This document shows positions 10,919-26,400 of a DNA stretch of 64,000 bases, piece by piece. The position numbers and the translations under genes were made by a program. Location of the stretch: assembly GCA_905250115.1 (NCBI GenBank), contig CAJNOI010000318.1, positions 1-64,000 on the forward strand, read 5' to 3'. Source of the DNA: Adineta steineri. Its lineage: Eukaryota > Rotifera > Eurotatoria > Adinetida > Adinetidae. The notes beneath the pieces are model-generated. The model was not told the DNA's origin. It searched no databases and saw only the letters and a program-made list of their open reading frames with translations. Position 1 is the stretch's first letter, and the number at the start of each line of letters is the position of its first letter.

Positions 10919-11807
10919 TTAATTTCCCCCGAATCTCTATGGCTAGATAAAAAGACAAAGAACAAAATAAAATGAATAAGTGACATAATATTTCTATTAA
11001 TGTTGTTCGTAACGTGTATTTATCTGCGCTTGCCTGCTTGACGACTCTTTTCTTTTTTTTTTGTTTTGGCTTTTTAGAAGGAAATAATAAATTAATCTAT
11101 GCTTTTTTTTATTTTACTGAAATTAGCAGAAAAAAATTGAGAAATAATCATCATGTTTTCTTGATTTAGAATTCATTTTTTAAAGCATACAAATAGCGTG
11201 TTTATAATTGAAATTAAAAAATGTTTCCGATTTGTGAACGGAAGTATACACCAACGGAAAATAATTTTTCTTTTACTCGTACCTTAGTTTGTTGTTGTTT
11301 TTTGTGCAATCGGGGTGAAAAAAATGTTCTTACATTCCTTCTGGCTATGCCTTGATTGAAGAAGAAAGTATTCATGTTGATATTTTTTTATCAAAAAGAT
11401 ATTACGGATTTACGTATATTTATCAATGTGAACAAAACAAATAGCAATGATCTATTAATATAGTAATCAATTTTGACTTGACATTCATAAACGATGAAAT
11501 TACAAACGAATACAATTTTTTTCCCATGAGATGATTTTCTTTTATTTTGAGTATTCTTTTCACAACTTATGAAACAAAAAAAACAAATATACAAAATATT
11601 TATATATATAAATAAACTACGTTAAAAAAATTGTTAAAATATTTTTTAAAAAAAAAAGAAAAGCAAATGTCTAAATTGGAATGTCTAATTAAATTTACTA
11701 TTAACCTAAAATAATAAAAAGTAAAATAATTTACATAATGAGCTTTTGTTTTGTTTTGGTTGCTATATCAGTATAAATGCATGTACATATATCACAGTTA
11801 ATAGATG
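10919..11807. other. Convergent intergenic region
   Basis: Between the ROPN1L stop and the 3' end of the Cys/His-repeat gene. T- and A-rich with homopolymer runs. A 67-codon minus-strand frame at 11391-11594 lacks any protein-like features and is not called. Confidence 0.5.
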
Positions 11808-14800
11808 CTAAATTTCAAGTTTGGGTATTTCTAATTTACAATCAATAGATATTGGATTGAGATTAATGGAAACATTTCGTTTATTAGTTCTAATATCATC
11901 CTGATGAATAAAATAAAAATAAGTTTATAGATATTTTATAGAAAATAAAATTTTACTTCTTTTTTTATGCAAACTACTGCTGGAGATGATTCCGATTGAT
12001 TTCGATCATCATCATCATCATCATCATCATCAATGAGAAAACAACCTTGTCGAAGATCAGTTGAATCAAGTGGATATGTTACTTCAGTTTGAATACATTG
12101 TTCGGTATGTTTTACTTGATCAATACTTGATTTTGATCGTTGCTAAATAAATATTTTCAAAGGAAAAAATATAGATGAAGATTTTTAGAAATAATACTTA
12201 CTAATATTGGTGAATTTGGTTCATCAATACTATTGTCTGATCGAAAACTTTCTTCATGAATTACTATAATTTATATTATTAAAGGGTATTTCCATGGGAT
12301 CTCAACCATGGTGTACAAAAGTTTTCTCAGATTTTCGTGAAACTTTCAGGGTTGATAGAGCATCTGATTCTAAACTTTTTGGTAAAAAACTTTTTTCCAA
12401 TCCCATTCGTTTTCATGGAGAAAACTTTAAAATACTGTTAAACACCAATGCAAAAAACCAAATTTTCTAAAGTGTGTTCCAAAGGTTTTTGACGATTTTC
12501 TCTATGAAAACTAGGTCAAAACTTGATTGTAAGATGACCGTTCGATAGCCCTGGATCAGGCGCATCGACCCATGGTAAAATAAAAAATAAAAAAAAAAAC
12601 TAACACTTGTACCATCAATTATTACATCACCAACTTGAATGTATTATATCTCGAAAAAGCCGAATTGCTCAAGATGGTGGTTTAGCGTGATGGATAGGCC
12701 TTCACTTGTACTACAACCCCCCATATTTAGGAACTTCAGCACCCTGGAAACGGCTGAGAATTTTGATCAATTTTACAAAATAGCATATTTATCCCTTTGT
12801 CAGATAACTTTTGAAGGGAAAGTTTTATGTTAATTCTATGAATAATATTTTATTTTATATCAGGATGCATAAGACACATATTTAATTAATGAATTTATTT
12901 TATAAAAGTCATATCACGTACTAATGATCGATTCATTACACATATATTGATGATTCAAACTCTTTCAGTGAAACGTAAAATCGAATTTTCAAATATGCTT
13001 AAGTCAGATGATATTCTAGAATCATATTTTTAAAGTTCTCTAAGACATAATTTAGGCTTTTAGTCTGACAAAGAAACCTCCCACGTGATACATCCAGTTT
13101 GAGCTCATATTTTACTCATAGGTGTAGCTCACAATGTAGATAAAAGTCTCAAAACGATTTATCCTGAAACTCTGTTATTGTTGAGATATTGTATTTTTAA
13201 GATATCAAGGAATCTAACTTCCGTGGTCCACCGCACGGATATGGAAAAAGCTCATTTTTGAATTTCCACTTGAAGCTTTATAAGAACGAAGCTATTAATG
13301 AGCGTAGTTTATTGTAGAAGTTTTAGACCTATTGCTTCTTTCTATCCGGAGATATGATACGCATCGCATAATGTCACTTACAAAAGATAGCATCATTGCT
13401 CTAATTTTTAGTTAGGAGCATTGAAAAAAGGTGAAATTATCACAAACAACCCTCATTGAAACCTTCGTTTATACAAAGTTTCAAGTCGATATTCAAAAAT
13501 AAGCTTTTTCGACATCCGTGAGGTGGACTACGGAAATGAGATTTCTCCGTATCTTAAAAATACAATATGTCAACAACAATAGAGTTTGGGGACAAATCCT
13601 TTCGAAATTTTTACCTAGACTATGAAGTATACTTATAACTAAAGTATGAGTTGCAACGGGAAGTGTCATCTCGGGCAATTCCTTCGTGAGAAAAAGTGAT
13701 AAATGATTAATTGGAAAGAGAAAAGCTGATCGATCATGTATTTGAATAGTTAATTACCAGTTAAAATGATTAGACTGTAACAGTAGTAAATTAAGACTGT
13801 TACAAAGCGTTTCAAAATTCATCGCAAACGTGTAAAATTGAAATAAATTGTTGTTCAAAGAAAAAGGCTATTTGAAAGCTATCGATTTAGGATTATTTCA
13901 AGTAAAGCACTCAGCCAATATTGAAAGTATATACAAAAAGAAATTCGATTTTTCTTTATATGAAAAATCATCATGTAACAGCGTTGCTAAGGAACTCAAA
14001 AACTAAGATTTTTTCAATAAGAGAACGGGTTTTGCAAAGCATAGAAAGCCTCTAAATTTTCTTCAAAGTTTTAAATTATTATTTATAGAATTAACATAAA
14101 ACTTTCCCTTCAAAAGTTATCTGACAAAGGGATAAATATGCTATTTTGTAAAATTGATCAAAATTCTCAGCCGTTTCCAGGGTGCTGAAGTTCCTAAATA
14201 TGGGGGGTTGTAGTACAAGTGAAGGCCTATCCATCACGCTAAACCACCATCTTGAGCAATTCGGCTTTTTCGAGATATAATACATTCAAGTTGGTGATGT
14301 AATAATTGATGGTACAAGTGTTAGTTTTTTTTTTATTTTTTATTTTACCATGGGTCGATGCGCCTGATCCAGGGCTATCGAACGGTCATCTTACAATCAA
14401 GTTTTGACCTAGTTTTCATAGAGAAAATCGTCAAAAACCTTTGGAACACACTTTAGAAAATTTGGTTTTTTGCATTGGTGTTTAACAGTATTTTAAAGTT
14501 TTCTCCATGAAAACGAATGGGATTGGAAAAAAGTTTTTTACCAAAAAGTTTAGAATCAGATGCTCTATCAACCCTGAAAGTTTCACGAAAATCTGAGAAA
14601 ACTTTTGTACACGTGGTTGAGATCCCATGGAAATACCCTAAAGAATATTTCAATAAAATATGTAATTACATACTTTTTTTTCTTTTAGCTGTTGATTCTA
14701 TTATAATATCATTATCATCAATTAAATTTGGATTTTTTTGTTTTTCTTGAGATTCTTTATAATGTTGTTCACAGAGATATCGATGGTGTTTTCCTGTCGA

Positions 14801-15719
14801 ACGTTTTGTACAATTTTGAGTAGGATGATGACATAATGAATACCATTTTGTACCGTTCCATAATTGTCGAATAAGTTGAATATCTCCTTTTTTTGGTTTT
14901 AATACAACTGATGGTTTTGTTCGTATGCTTTTCGATTTCATTGTCGAATTTTCTTGTCGATTATTATTTGAAGTGGAAGAGATTTCTTGTTGATTATTAT
15001 TTGAGGTAGAAGAATTTTCTGATTGTTTTTTTTTCATTTCCAAATAATGACGCTGGCAAAAACCATTTCTCACAAGGTAAGATTTACAATTATTATTCGT
15101 GCAAGTATAACGCCAAGAATGACCATCATATTTTAGACCCTTACCATCAGTGTCAATCATTAAATCACCACGTTTAGGTGATCTTAATAAATAAAAATAA
15201 TTAATTATTAAATAAAAGAGAGAGAAATTTTATTTACTTGTTACGTTTAGTTTTATGTCGAGCAGGTGTTTTTTTAGTATATCTTTTGTCCAATATTGTT
15301 CTTGTTGTATCTTCTATAATTGAATTGTCCGCTTCAGCGGATACATTATTTTCTGTACTAAATAAACAATGTTTTCGGCATAATCCTTTTTCAATATAAC
15401 GAACACCACTTAAATAAACTGAACAATTGAAATTATCACATATACGACGCCATTTACATCCATCGTATTTTTGTCGACGTCCTGGTTGATTGGCAATAGG
15501 TCGTATAGAACCTACAACGAATTTTGAATTCTTTGAATGCTTTGTTAATTTAGTTGAATCATCTGATGAATGTTCATGTTTCTTTTTATTACATGATGCA
15601 TATCGACTACATAAACGATGATCATAAGAATGAGCTTCTTCAAAATCTTCATCAGAATTTGTTATTGAAGACAATGAATAAGTATCATCATCATCATTAT
15701 CTGTATTTACAAGAGGCAT
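11808..15719 (-). CDS. Protein with three WxxxC...C...CxxH (zinc-binding-like) repeats
   Basis: Five exons (15719-15238, 15182-14674, 12263-12202, 12142-11957, 11900-11808) join in frame to 443 aa. Three repeats of one module are visible: KYDGCKWRRIC with GLCRKHC (exon 1), KYDGHSWRYTC with NGFCQRHY (exon 2), and LWNGTKWYSLC with RYLCEQHY (exon 2). The shared pattern is aromatic-D/N-G-x-x-W-x3-C-x(4-6)-C-x(n)-C-x2-H, which could hold one zinc ion each. The rest is acidic and low complexity, including a run of nine Asp encoded by ATC repeats on the plus strand (12005-12031). Lys/Arg clusters (KRKK, RHKTKRNK) could be nuclear signals. The 2.4 kb intron between exons 2 and 3 is filled by an inverted-repeat element. 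An alternative start lies at 15743. Nuclear DNA- or RNA-binding is a guess; the family is not recognised. Confidence 0.75.
12284..12855 (+). repeat. Left long terminal inverted repeat
   Basis: About 570 bp. It matches the reverse complement of 14067-14638 with only a few differences: for example, the left arm has ccatggtgtac where the inverted right arm has ccacgtgtac. Near-identity of the arms suggests a recent insertion or gene conversion between arms. Confidence 0.88.
14067..14638 (-). repeat. Right long terminal inverted repeat
   Basis: Reverse-complement partner of 12284-12855. Similarity decays inside about 14067. It ends 35 bp from the exon 2 donor site of the host gene (14673), so it lies just inside the intron. 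Confidence 0.88.
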
Positions 15720-16137
15720 ATTATAATCTACAAAATAAAACATGAAATGACTTTATATATGTTATTACTAAATTATGAACTAGTACATAGAGAGAGAAAA
15801 AAGGTCATATAATCATTTTTTGCTATCATTTAGGGTGTATATTGCCTAGAGTGATTCACCTATGACATCTCTAAATATTTTAACACTCAATAGAAGAAAA
15901 AAAGAAACTCATGTGTATATTTTGTAATGAAATAGAGACATTTGATTCATCTTTTCCTCATAGAAACTCAACTATTTTCTTATCGATGATATTAGATGTT
16001 ATTGTTTGAGTATGTAATATGATTGAAGTTAAATGACATAAAACATACAGAAAGGGAATCAATCATTATATTGATCAAAACGTAAGGTAATATGGGAAAG
16101 AGAAGTATCGAAATTAAAATAAATGAAAGATCAAATG
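15720..16137. other. Intergenic, no gene seen
   Basis: 418 bp between the Cys/His-repeat gene start and the OPA3 stop, both minus strand. AT-rich, no feature recognised. Confidence 0.5.
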
Positions 16138-16988
16138 TTAATTTTTTGTTTTTCTCAATGATGATGACCATTGTTTTACTGGTGACATAATAAAATCATT
16201 GGTTTGTTGAATAACATGTGTCATCGTCAATAACAAATAGTCCGTTCTATGTAATTGCATTAATGGTGATTGAACTAATGATGTATCAAGAATTGAAAAT
16301 GCTTGTCCTTTTGAATCTTTGTTGGTAGTTGATACTGGAAGTGATGTTGAAGACGATGATTTTGTAGGTTTTGATGGTGGTGATACTTTATGCTGTATAT
16401 GACGTTCAAGTTGTAACATTTGAGCTGATTGATTAGCTAATGTAAGTTCAAGTTCAGCTATTTGTTGCTCCATACCAACTAATCGTTCTTGTTGACGTGT
16501 TTCTTTGATAGCATTATTTTTCGATTGTCTAGCATATTCAAGAGCCAAACCAGCAATAGCAACACCTAATATTACACCTAATAAAATAAACAATAAGATT
16601 AATATCAGAAAAAAATAAAATCAACTCTTTCCTATAATTTATACATACCTTCACCCAATATATCTGCACCAAGTGCAACAGCTGCTTCTTCATTCATTTT
16701 AGCTACTTTTTTTGTTTCAATACCTAACATTCTCATTCGAAGATTAACATCATACCAATGATAAAACTGTGCAGGAGGCATACAGACCTATTAGTAAACA
16801 AACTCTATGTATAGATTATGTATTTATTAGTATATAGAATCTATTGTTATATAAAAATCTATCTAAGCACTCACATATTTCTTGAAAAATTCACTATTTT
16901 TTGCGCGTGCTTTAATCTGAGCAGCAAGTGGTTTGCTGACTTGTTTGAAAAAGACAATAGCCAATTTGATAAGTGGAAATGGAGCCAT
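16138..16988 (-). CDS. OPA3: OPA3-like mitochondrial protein
   Basis: Three exons (16988-16875, 16787-16649, 16577-16138) join in frame to 230 aa. OPA3 is a mitochondrial membrane protein; loss in humans causes optic atrophy with 3-methylglutaconic aciduria, but its biochemical role is unsettled. The N-terminus APFPLIKLAIVFFKQVSKPL matches the OPA3 leader ([20 protein letters not shown]). Exon 2 carries VCMPPAQFYHWYDVNLRMR and NEEAAVALGADILGEG, equivalent to ICLPPAQLYHWVEMRTKMR and NEEAAAELGAELLGEA. Exon 3 begins with one hydrophobic segment (VILGVAIAGLALEYARQ), then a Gln/Glu-rich coiled coil (about residues 100-145) and a Ser/Thr-rich tail longer than in the human protein. It lies downstream of UGP2 on the same strand, 322 bp away. 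Confidence 0.93.
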
Positions 16989-17310
16989 ATCCTCTTTTCT
17001 TCCTTATTTTTCTATAATTTATTTTACTCTACAACGAACATAAAAAATAACGAATATTATTTTATTTTTGCAAGCGTTTCACACTGCGAATTAGATATTT
17101 ATTAGAAATGACAACATAATAAGAATTAAGAGGAATAGTAAATTATTATGTGGAAAAAAACAATCAATTACTTCACTATTTTAATTATAATAGAACAAAA
17201 AAAAATAATATCACAAAAAAATATTGTCGCGAACACCGAAGTAACATAAGAGCAAGATTATATGGTAGCAAAAAAAAACATAGAAAGCGATCCCAGATTG
17301 AACAGATAAA
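16989..17310. other. OPA3 promoter / UGP2 3' region
   Basis: 322 bp gap between two genes on the minus strand. It contains a 95-codon plus-strand frame overlapping OPA3 exons (16818-17105) that is only an antisense shadow. Confidence 0.5.
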
Positions 17311-19848
<2,538 letters not shown>

Positions 19849-22052
19849 TTTATACCTTATAGAAGAATGAATAAGGTTGCTATTTATTTTTAAACGTGAG
19901 CCTTTTCTTTATTTTCTTTCCTTTATATGCTTTTTTTTTGCTTTATAATGTACTTTTCGCTGTCTGTCCTTGTTAGGATACAACAAGAAGGACCACGGTT
20001 TTATTTAATCCTGGTTTAATCAAGCGTGTGAAAAAAGAACGTGCTAGATGGATTGAGGTAATTATAGAAACATTAATATGAATATATCTGGATACGCAAA
20101 ATGATATCATACAGGCGATCAAATTTCGTTTTATTTTCATCAATTCAATTTGTACTTTAACAGTTTTTTCATGTACTTTTAGTTATCAATGTCATTGTCT
20201 GACTTATTGGTAGCTAGGATTATGATGTCATCATAAAAGTCGTTGTTTTTTTTCAACTTTTGTCGAGAAACTGTCATTAATCTTTTGAGTACGAAATTCG
20301 TTTTACCTTATTCATTAATAATAGGTTCGCTGTATTAGATGACATTCTCTGATAATGACTATTTAATAAATCAATCTAAAAAAAGAGAAAAACAATTTTA
20401 ATGTGTTATTTATACATGTGCGTCTTAAAACTTCAAAATTCTTTTAAATAAATAAATCGATCATTCTTATTGTCATATTATTGTATTGATAAGGTCGATA
20501 ACAATCATTTCAAAAGAACATAAATTATATATTGAAAACATAATATAATTGGTCACTTTTATCATTATTTAATTTCAAAAAATTCCAACGTATTTTTTTA
20601 AAATTTTTGCTTATCATAAAGTTATAAAAAGTAACAGTATGTTCTTCGTTCGGTTTGGATTGCATCATGTAATCATCTTCTTCGAGTAAATAAAAATCAA
20701 TGAATGAATGAGAACCCTATAGGTGACACAAGTTTGAAGAGGTCGCTATTACACAGATCATAATATTAATACAACATGTTTCTTTTCGTCTATACTGATT
20801 CAATCTCTGTCTCGCTATAAAAATTTTAAAATTTTCGTAATTCTGTAATATAATATGAGATTTGGGTTACAAAATTTATATTTTATATGAAATAATTGTA
20901 TAAACTTATCATTAATTTAATTTCTTTTTTTTCTTTTCATGTAATACACACTGAATAAATATACTTAGAAACTTCCTATAATTTAAAAAGGTCATCTTGA
21001 TTTTTTAATTGATAAGAAAATTTTTATAATACGTAATATATATACATTCTTTTTTAATATTGACAAAAAGATCTTTTGAATTTCAATAATGCAAGTTAAT
21101 TATATGTCATAGAGTTTTATTTATATAAAACTACGAGGTCTCCAAATAGCCTTGAAATGTCACAGCTGCAATTCGTATTGTATAAAATAACTTATTTGTT
21201 TGTTCGACTTCGAATAGCGAAACTAGGCCAATATTTCAAAGTCAGTCACATCAAACGAATCTTATATCATCTTAGATAGATTAAGAAGTCCGTCGAAAAT
21301 ATATAAGTCACTCGTTTATAAGACACTCTTAAACTACATAGGCGGACATATCAAAGTTTTAAGCCCACGTAGGACATGATTATATTCTCTACTGATTCCA
21401 GAATGAAATTACAAATTACAATATATTTTATATTTGTGAATATATGAATCATTGCTGGACTCTGTCAACAAATCTAAGTTTGGAAAATGCAATATCGTTA
21501 CGAGTATCTAAAAATACTTTATAAGTATGAATAGAAATCAATAGTTAATGACGCTTATAGATTGCCATTAGCTAATATATTTAATATATATGAATCTTTA
21601 TTCGTACTATAAGATCTTACATTATTAATAATACGTAGTATATGCATGTCAATTAATTTCAGCTAGAATTAATAACGAAGTAGGAAATCCGACTTATTCT
21701 TCAATAAAGTACTAAAGAAAGGAAAGAAGAAAAAAACCAAGATCTTTGTTTTATTAAGAAGCAGAACTGGGCGAAAATCATAGCTGTCAACAATCTTTTC
21801 TATTTTCTTTCTTCGACTACAATTTGCTGTGAAAATCAGAATCTAATGTGTTCCGACTAATGTCAAAAAGCTAGAAAGAAAGAAAAATCGATAGCACATT
21901 TCCGATATAAAAATGACGACGATCGCCGATAACAAAACACAGCTCAACGAAGACTAGACGCAGTCGACTAACGATCAGAACAAAGAACAAACTATTCGAA
22001 ATAGCTAATAAATATTATTTGATTTTTTTTGTGTGAAATCAAACTTATCAAT
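19849..22052. other. 2.2 kb divergent intergenic region
   Basis: Between UGP2 (minus) and the acyltransferase (plus). Entirely AT-rich, with no ORF above background and no tRNA or repeat ends recognised. It must hold both promoters and any untranslated exons. Confidence 0.5.
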
Positions 22053-23397
22053 ATGAGTAAGTGTCTGATGAATATAATTCGATCATATTTTCTAGAATTA
22101 TTATTGAAGGTTTCGTTCGAGAATTAGGTGCAGCTGAACGGATCTATTGTCGAGAACAAGCAGATTATGGAAATCAAACATTAGTTCAAGTAATAATTAC
22201 GAAAAATACAAACATAATAAATGAATCACAAGCTCGATCATCTTTAATAAAATTATATCATGATTATTATCCAGTTCTTGGCTATGAAATTTGTCCATCG
22301 GATGATGAAACAACACTCGTATATAAATCAAAAAATGAACAACATGCTGAACAAGATCTTATGTTAAATTTCAAATATGAACAGGTAAATATATAAACTT
22401 ACATATTTTCCATAAGAATAATATTTTTTCTCAAAAGGATATCAATTGGGATGAAGCATTTGAAAATGAACTTAATACTCCATTTGATAATAAAAATTTA
22501 ACACGATGGATCATTATCAATGGAAATATTCTTATAATTTCATTTTATCATTTACTTGTTGATGCAAAAAATTTATTTAGTATTGGTCGTCAATATCTTT
22601 CATTATGTTCGCCATCATTTGTCGATGGTGATATTCTAAATAAAATTTTTCTTGAACCTATGGAAAAATATTTATTTAATCGATATTCTTTTGAAACAAT
22701 ATCTGATCTTGATATGAAAGCAAGACCTATTCGACCAAATCCACTGATATCTCGAACACATGTTCGTCATTTTTATCTTTCAAATCAAATACTTTCACAT
22801 TTAACAAATCAATGTCATATACATCAAATACGTTTAAATAGTATTCTAACTATGATTACAACGACGGCTTATTATCTCGCATGTAATTATGATGAAGAAA
22901 AAACTTTAAAAGTTCATATGATGGTTAATATACGACCACAACTTAAACTTGATTTTCAACAAACTGGTATGTTTGCTACTGTATTTGATTGTTTGATTAA
23001 ACTTGATAAACAATCTATAAAATCTTTATGGTTAAATGCTATTCAACAACATAATGATCTTCATCATCGAATAAATGAAAAAGAATATATAATTAATTGT
23101 AAAAATGATACAGATTTATTAAAAATGATTAATAATAATGAAGATTTTTCATTTAATGATGTTGATTTTGCCTTTAGTAATCTTGGTTTATTATCGAATA
23201 CATCTGATAATCAAATTCAAGAACATTATTATGGTGTATCACTTATTGAACAACGTTGGACAAGTTTAATACTTATTGGTATAAGTACAATAAATAATCA
23301 TCTTTGTTTTACTATTACATACAATAAAAATAAAATTGAAAAAGATTTTATCGAAAAATGGATTGAAAAAATTTATTATTTACTTGAACAACTATAA
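22053..23397 (+). CDS. HxxxD condensation-fold acyltransferase (PapA/AATase-like)
   Basis: Predicted exons 22053-22056, 22110-22384 and 22438-23397 give 412 aa in frame. The first exon would be only 4 nt (ATG A), with a GTAAGT donor and a GAAG acceptor; this gives the start MSFVRELGAAERIYC, a typical first helix of PapA5-type acyltransferases. No other in-frame ATG lies near the 5' end, and the unspliced frame opens only with a GTG. The active-site motif HxxxD is present as YHLLVDAKN (about residue 145), the place of the HHxxxDG motif of condensation domains. The MVNIRP and FSNLGLL segments resemble the second lobe of the fold. Such enzymes esterify alcohols or polyketides with acyl-CoA or carrier-bound acyl groups; the substrate here is unknown. 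The family is mainly bacterial and fungal, so ancient transfer is possible. Confidence 0.72.
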
Positions 23398-23410
23398 ACC
23401 AAAAGAAAAA

Positions 23411-23444
23411 CAAAACAAACAAACAAACAAACAAACAAACAAAC
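23411..23444. repeat. CAAA microsatellite
   Basis: About eight tandem CAAA units in the 3' flank of the acyltransferase gene, between two convergent genes whose stop codons are only about 83 bp apart. Confidence 0.9.
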
Positions 23445-23480
23445 TTATTTTCACAATACAAAATGACTATCGTTTTGTTT

Positions 23481-26400
23481 CTATACATCAATTCCACCCG
23501 ATTTTAATGTTAATAATGAAATAAAATATTGTTGTGCTTCATAAATAATACGAGCACATGGTCCATATGGTATACCAAGACTTTGTAATTTTCTTTCACT
23601 TACATATGGTAATTCATAGATACCAATTTTTTCACGTTCAAGTCGTGGAGCATATTCTTCATAATTTAATAAACTTAAAAAATAACGAAGCATTGTTTCC
23701 GTACCAAAAAATCTAGTAGACAAAAATGAAAGAGTATATTCAAAACAATTCATTCATCTATGTTTTTTTACTGTTCAATTTTTCGTGCTTGTCTTGGATC
23801 AATAATTGAATTTGAACGTTGCATAGTTGATGTTGATGGTAGATAAGATGTGGAAAAATTTGATGGATTTGTACTATTTATAGTAGCTAAACGTTGAACA
23901 TTGGCAGATATTAAACGTGACGGTTGTTGGTATGTCGCTGATACAGATGATGCTATAGGAGGAGGTTGTGGTATTGCAGATTGTTGTCGTGAATATTGTT
24001 GATATAATTGTTGACGTAAATCACCTACCTCTTGACGTAAACGAAAAACATCATCTTTAACAGTACGTTGTGCTTGAATTTGTGCAGATAATTTAGCAAT
24101 TGATTCAGCTAATGTTACTACTGATGCTTCAAGTCGTGCAAAACGTTGATTGACTTCTCTATAAATAAATATTGTATATATATATTCTCTTTTTCTCTTT
24201 TGAATATAGATTACCCTAAATCAACATTGGAATGACGTATAGATAAAGCAGGCATAATTTTTCGAAAACGATGTCGTCGACTATTATGATCAATATGAGA
24301 AGAAACAGTTGATTTAACACTACCTCGAACAGATTCAGCATCCATATCAAGTAGTTTAAGAAGATCATTATACATAATTTGTAGATCTAAACATATGTAT
24401 ACATATGAAAATATTAGTTTATGAGATAAATATAAACTAACCAGTTAATTGTCTTCGTATTTGTCCAATTTCTTTCGAACTCATACTAGAACTACGTGCA
24501 GTTATATTTGGTGTTGATGTTCGAATATTTGGATGTTTACGTAATTTTGTATCACTAAATTCACTTGTTAAATCAGACCAAACGTCACTACCGAGATCAC
24601 TCGGTGGTAGACCATGACGACGAACCATATCTATAAGAATTCAAACAACAATATTATTATTATTCTATTTTCAGACTACATTTATTTTATTAATATGAAG
24701 AGTAAAGAATATTGAATAGAAAGTATAAAATGGTTTCTTTTAAAGTTTTTTTTCTTTATTGTTAAAACTCAGACTATCAAAGATGACGGAGAAATATTTT
24801 ACAAGGTTTCAATGAATTACAATGAATTCTTTTTATAGTTCTATGTTTATTTTTACTTACCTTCTTCTCTACTTTGAGTTTCAGTTGCAGTTGTTTCCGA
24901 ATCCGATTCATCTTCATAATTTTTCAAACGACCTGGTGGTCGATGTGGTTTTGTATTTTTACGAATAGCTAAAGATGTTGGTGGAGATCTAATTGAATAT
25001 TTATTTCGTTGTTTTTTCCAAATACGATTTAATTCTCGAGTTGCTGGTGATGGTGGTGATGCCCCTGAAGTTTTTCTTTCATGTTGTTGATCTACATAAG
25101 CTTTTAATGTCGATGCACTATCATTATCATTGTTCGTATGTGTATTTCGAAAATTTAATAATTGTGCACCAGTATTTTCTCTTTCAACATATGCTTCATC
25201 GAGTGCACGTTTTGTAGCTGATAGACGATTATTTCCATCTAAATCAGATCTTGATGCTGGTCGTTGATGTTGTACAATAACATTTGGATGAATATCAACA
25301 ATTTGTTGATGTTTAACTGGAGATGATAATCGTTTAAATGTACCTATTGGTTCTACTTGAATATGATGATGATTTGTATATTTTTCAACTGTATCTAAAT
25401 CTGTACTAGGATAATTTTCATGTATTTGTGGATGAATTTGTTCAGCTGATATACTATTTGGAATTGATTCATGTATATGTTGTACTGGTTCAATATTTCT
25501 TTGTACAGAACTTTGAATATGTGGATGAACACTTACTTCCGGTAATGAACGATGTTGATTATCAGCACTTGGTGCACGTGGTGCAAGTGATTGTTTTCGA
25601 GTTGAAGATCTTGTTGTTGTTGTTGTTTGAGAACCTGATCCATCTCTAGATTTCTAATTAAAAAGAATAACAAAAAATAACGTACAATAAAAATAAATTT
25701 TATTTACTTTAAATTTATCAAAATGTTCATCGATTGGAATTCTATCAAAATCAAATTCATCTAATTGATGTAAGCCTATATCAGGACTTTTAGTAGGTAC
25801 ACGTGTTGGCGAAGATACATGTGCATTATTACCAGTATCAGTTGATTTAATCATGTTCTGTGTTGGAGTCATAGATTGTCGTATATTCGATGGACTAGTT
25901 TCGGCAGAAATTCGATTATTTGATGTTCGTGAAGTTGATGGACGTTTTGAAATAAGTTGAGGAGGAAGAGGACCTTTTGTTCCACCGGATGATTGATAAT
26001 AAAAATGTGATGCTGTTGCTGCATCATTATTTAAATGAGATGTTATTCGACTTGTCGGTCGAGAAGGAACTGTTCCTGAGTCTGCTGATGGTGAACGACT
26101 GTTCGTTGTTTTAGCTGTATTAAGTGGTTCTTGACGCAATTTTCTCAATGATTTTGACACTGCTGCATTTACATTTTGTACAGTTGCTTCCGTCTGAGAA
26201 CGTGTATGACTATTTCTCTACATGAAGAAACATATATTTATAATGATTAAGAACAAAACATTGCGTTTCACTTATTTACTTGAGAATTTGAAGGCCAACG
26301 ATTATCGCTAAAATGTTAATGTACAAGTAAAAAGAAAGAAAGTATTGTTTTTCTAAAAAATTTTACGAACAATTGTTGATCATTTAGCGGATGTGTAGTT

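Larger units (their letters stand above)
12284..14638. mobile_element. 2.36 kb inverted-repeat (foldback-type) element in an intron
   Basis: The ends read GGGTATTTCCATGGGATC and, inverted, GATCCCATGGAAATACCC. They open arms of about 570 bp that are nearly identical in inverted orientation; 12639-12833 and 14091-14285 translate to the same 64 residues. TAAA flanks both ends (12280-12283 and 14639-14642), consistent with a 4 bp target-site duplication. The inner part contains a second, diverged inverted repeat (about 13155-13280 against 13475-13620), so most of the element could fold as one long hairpin around a ~200 bp loop. No transposase ORF exists inside, so it is non-autonomous. It sits in the 2.41 kb intron (14673-12264) of the Cys/His-repeat gene. 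A 4 bp duplication is compatible with several DNA-transposon superfamilies; none is assigned. Confidence 0.85.

Noticed and set aside
12639-12833. 64-codon ORF (and its identical twin at 14091-14285)
   Set aside because: Lies entirely in the inverted-repeat arms of the intronic element; identity follows from the arms, and the sequence has no protein-like features.
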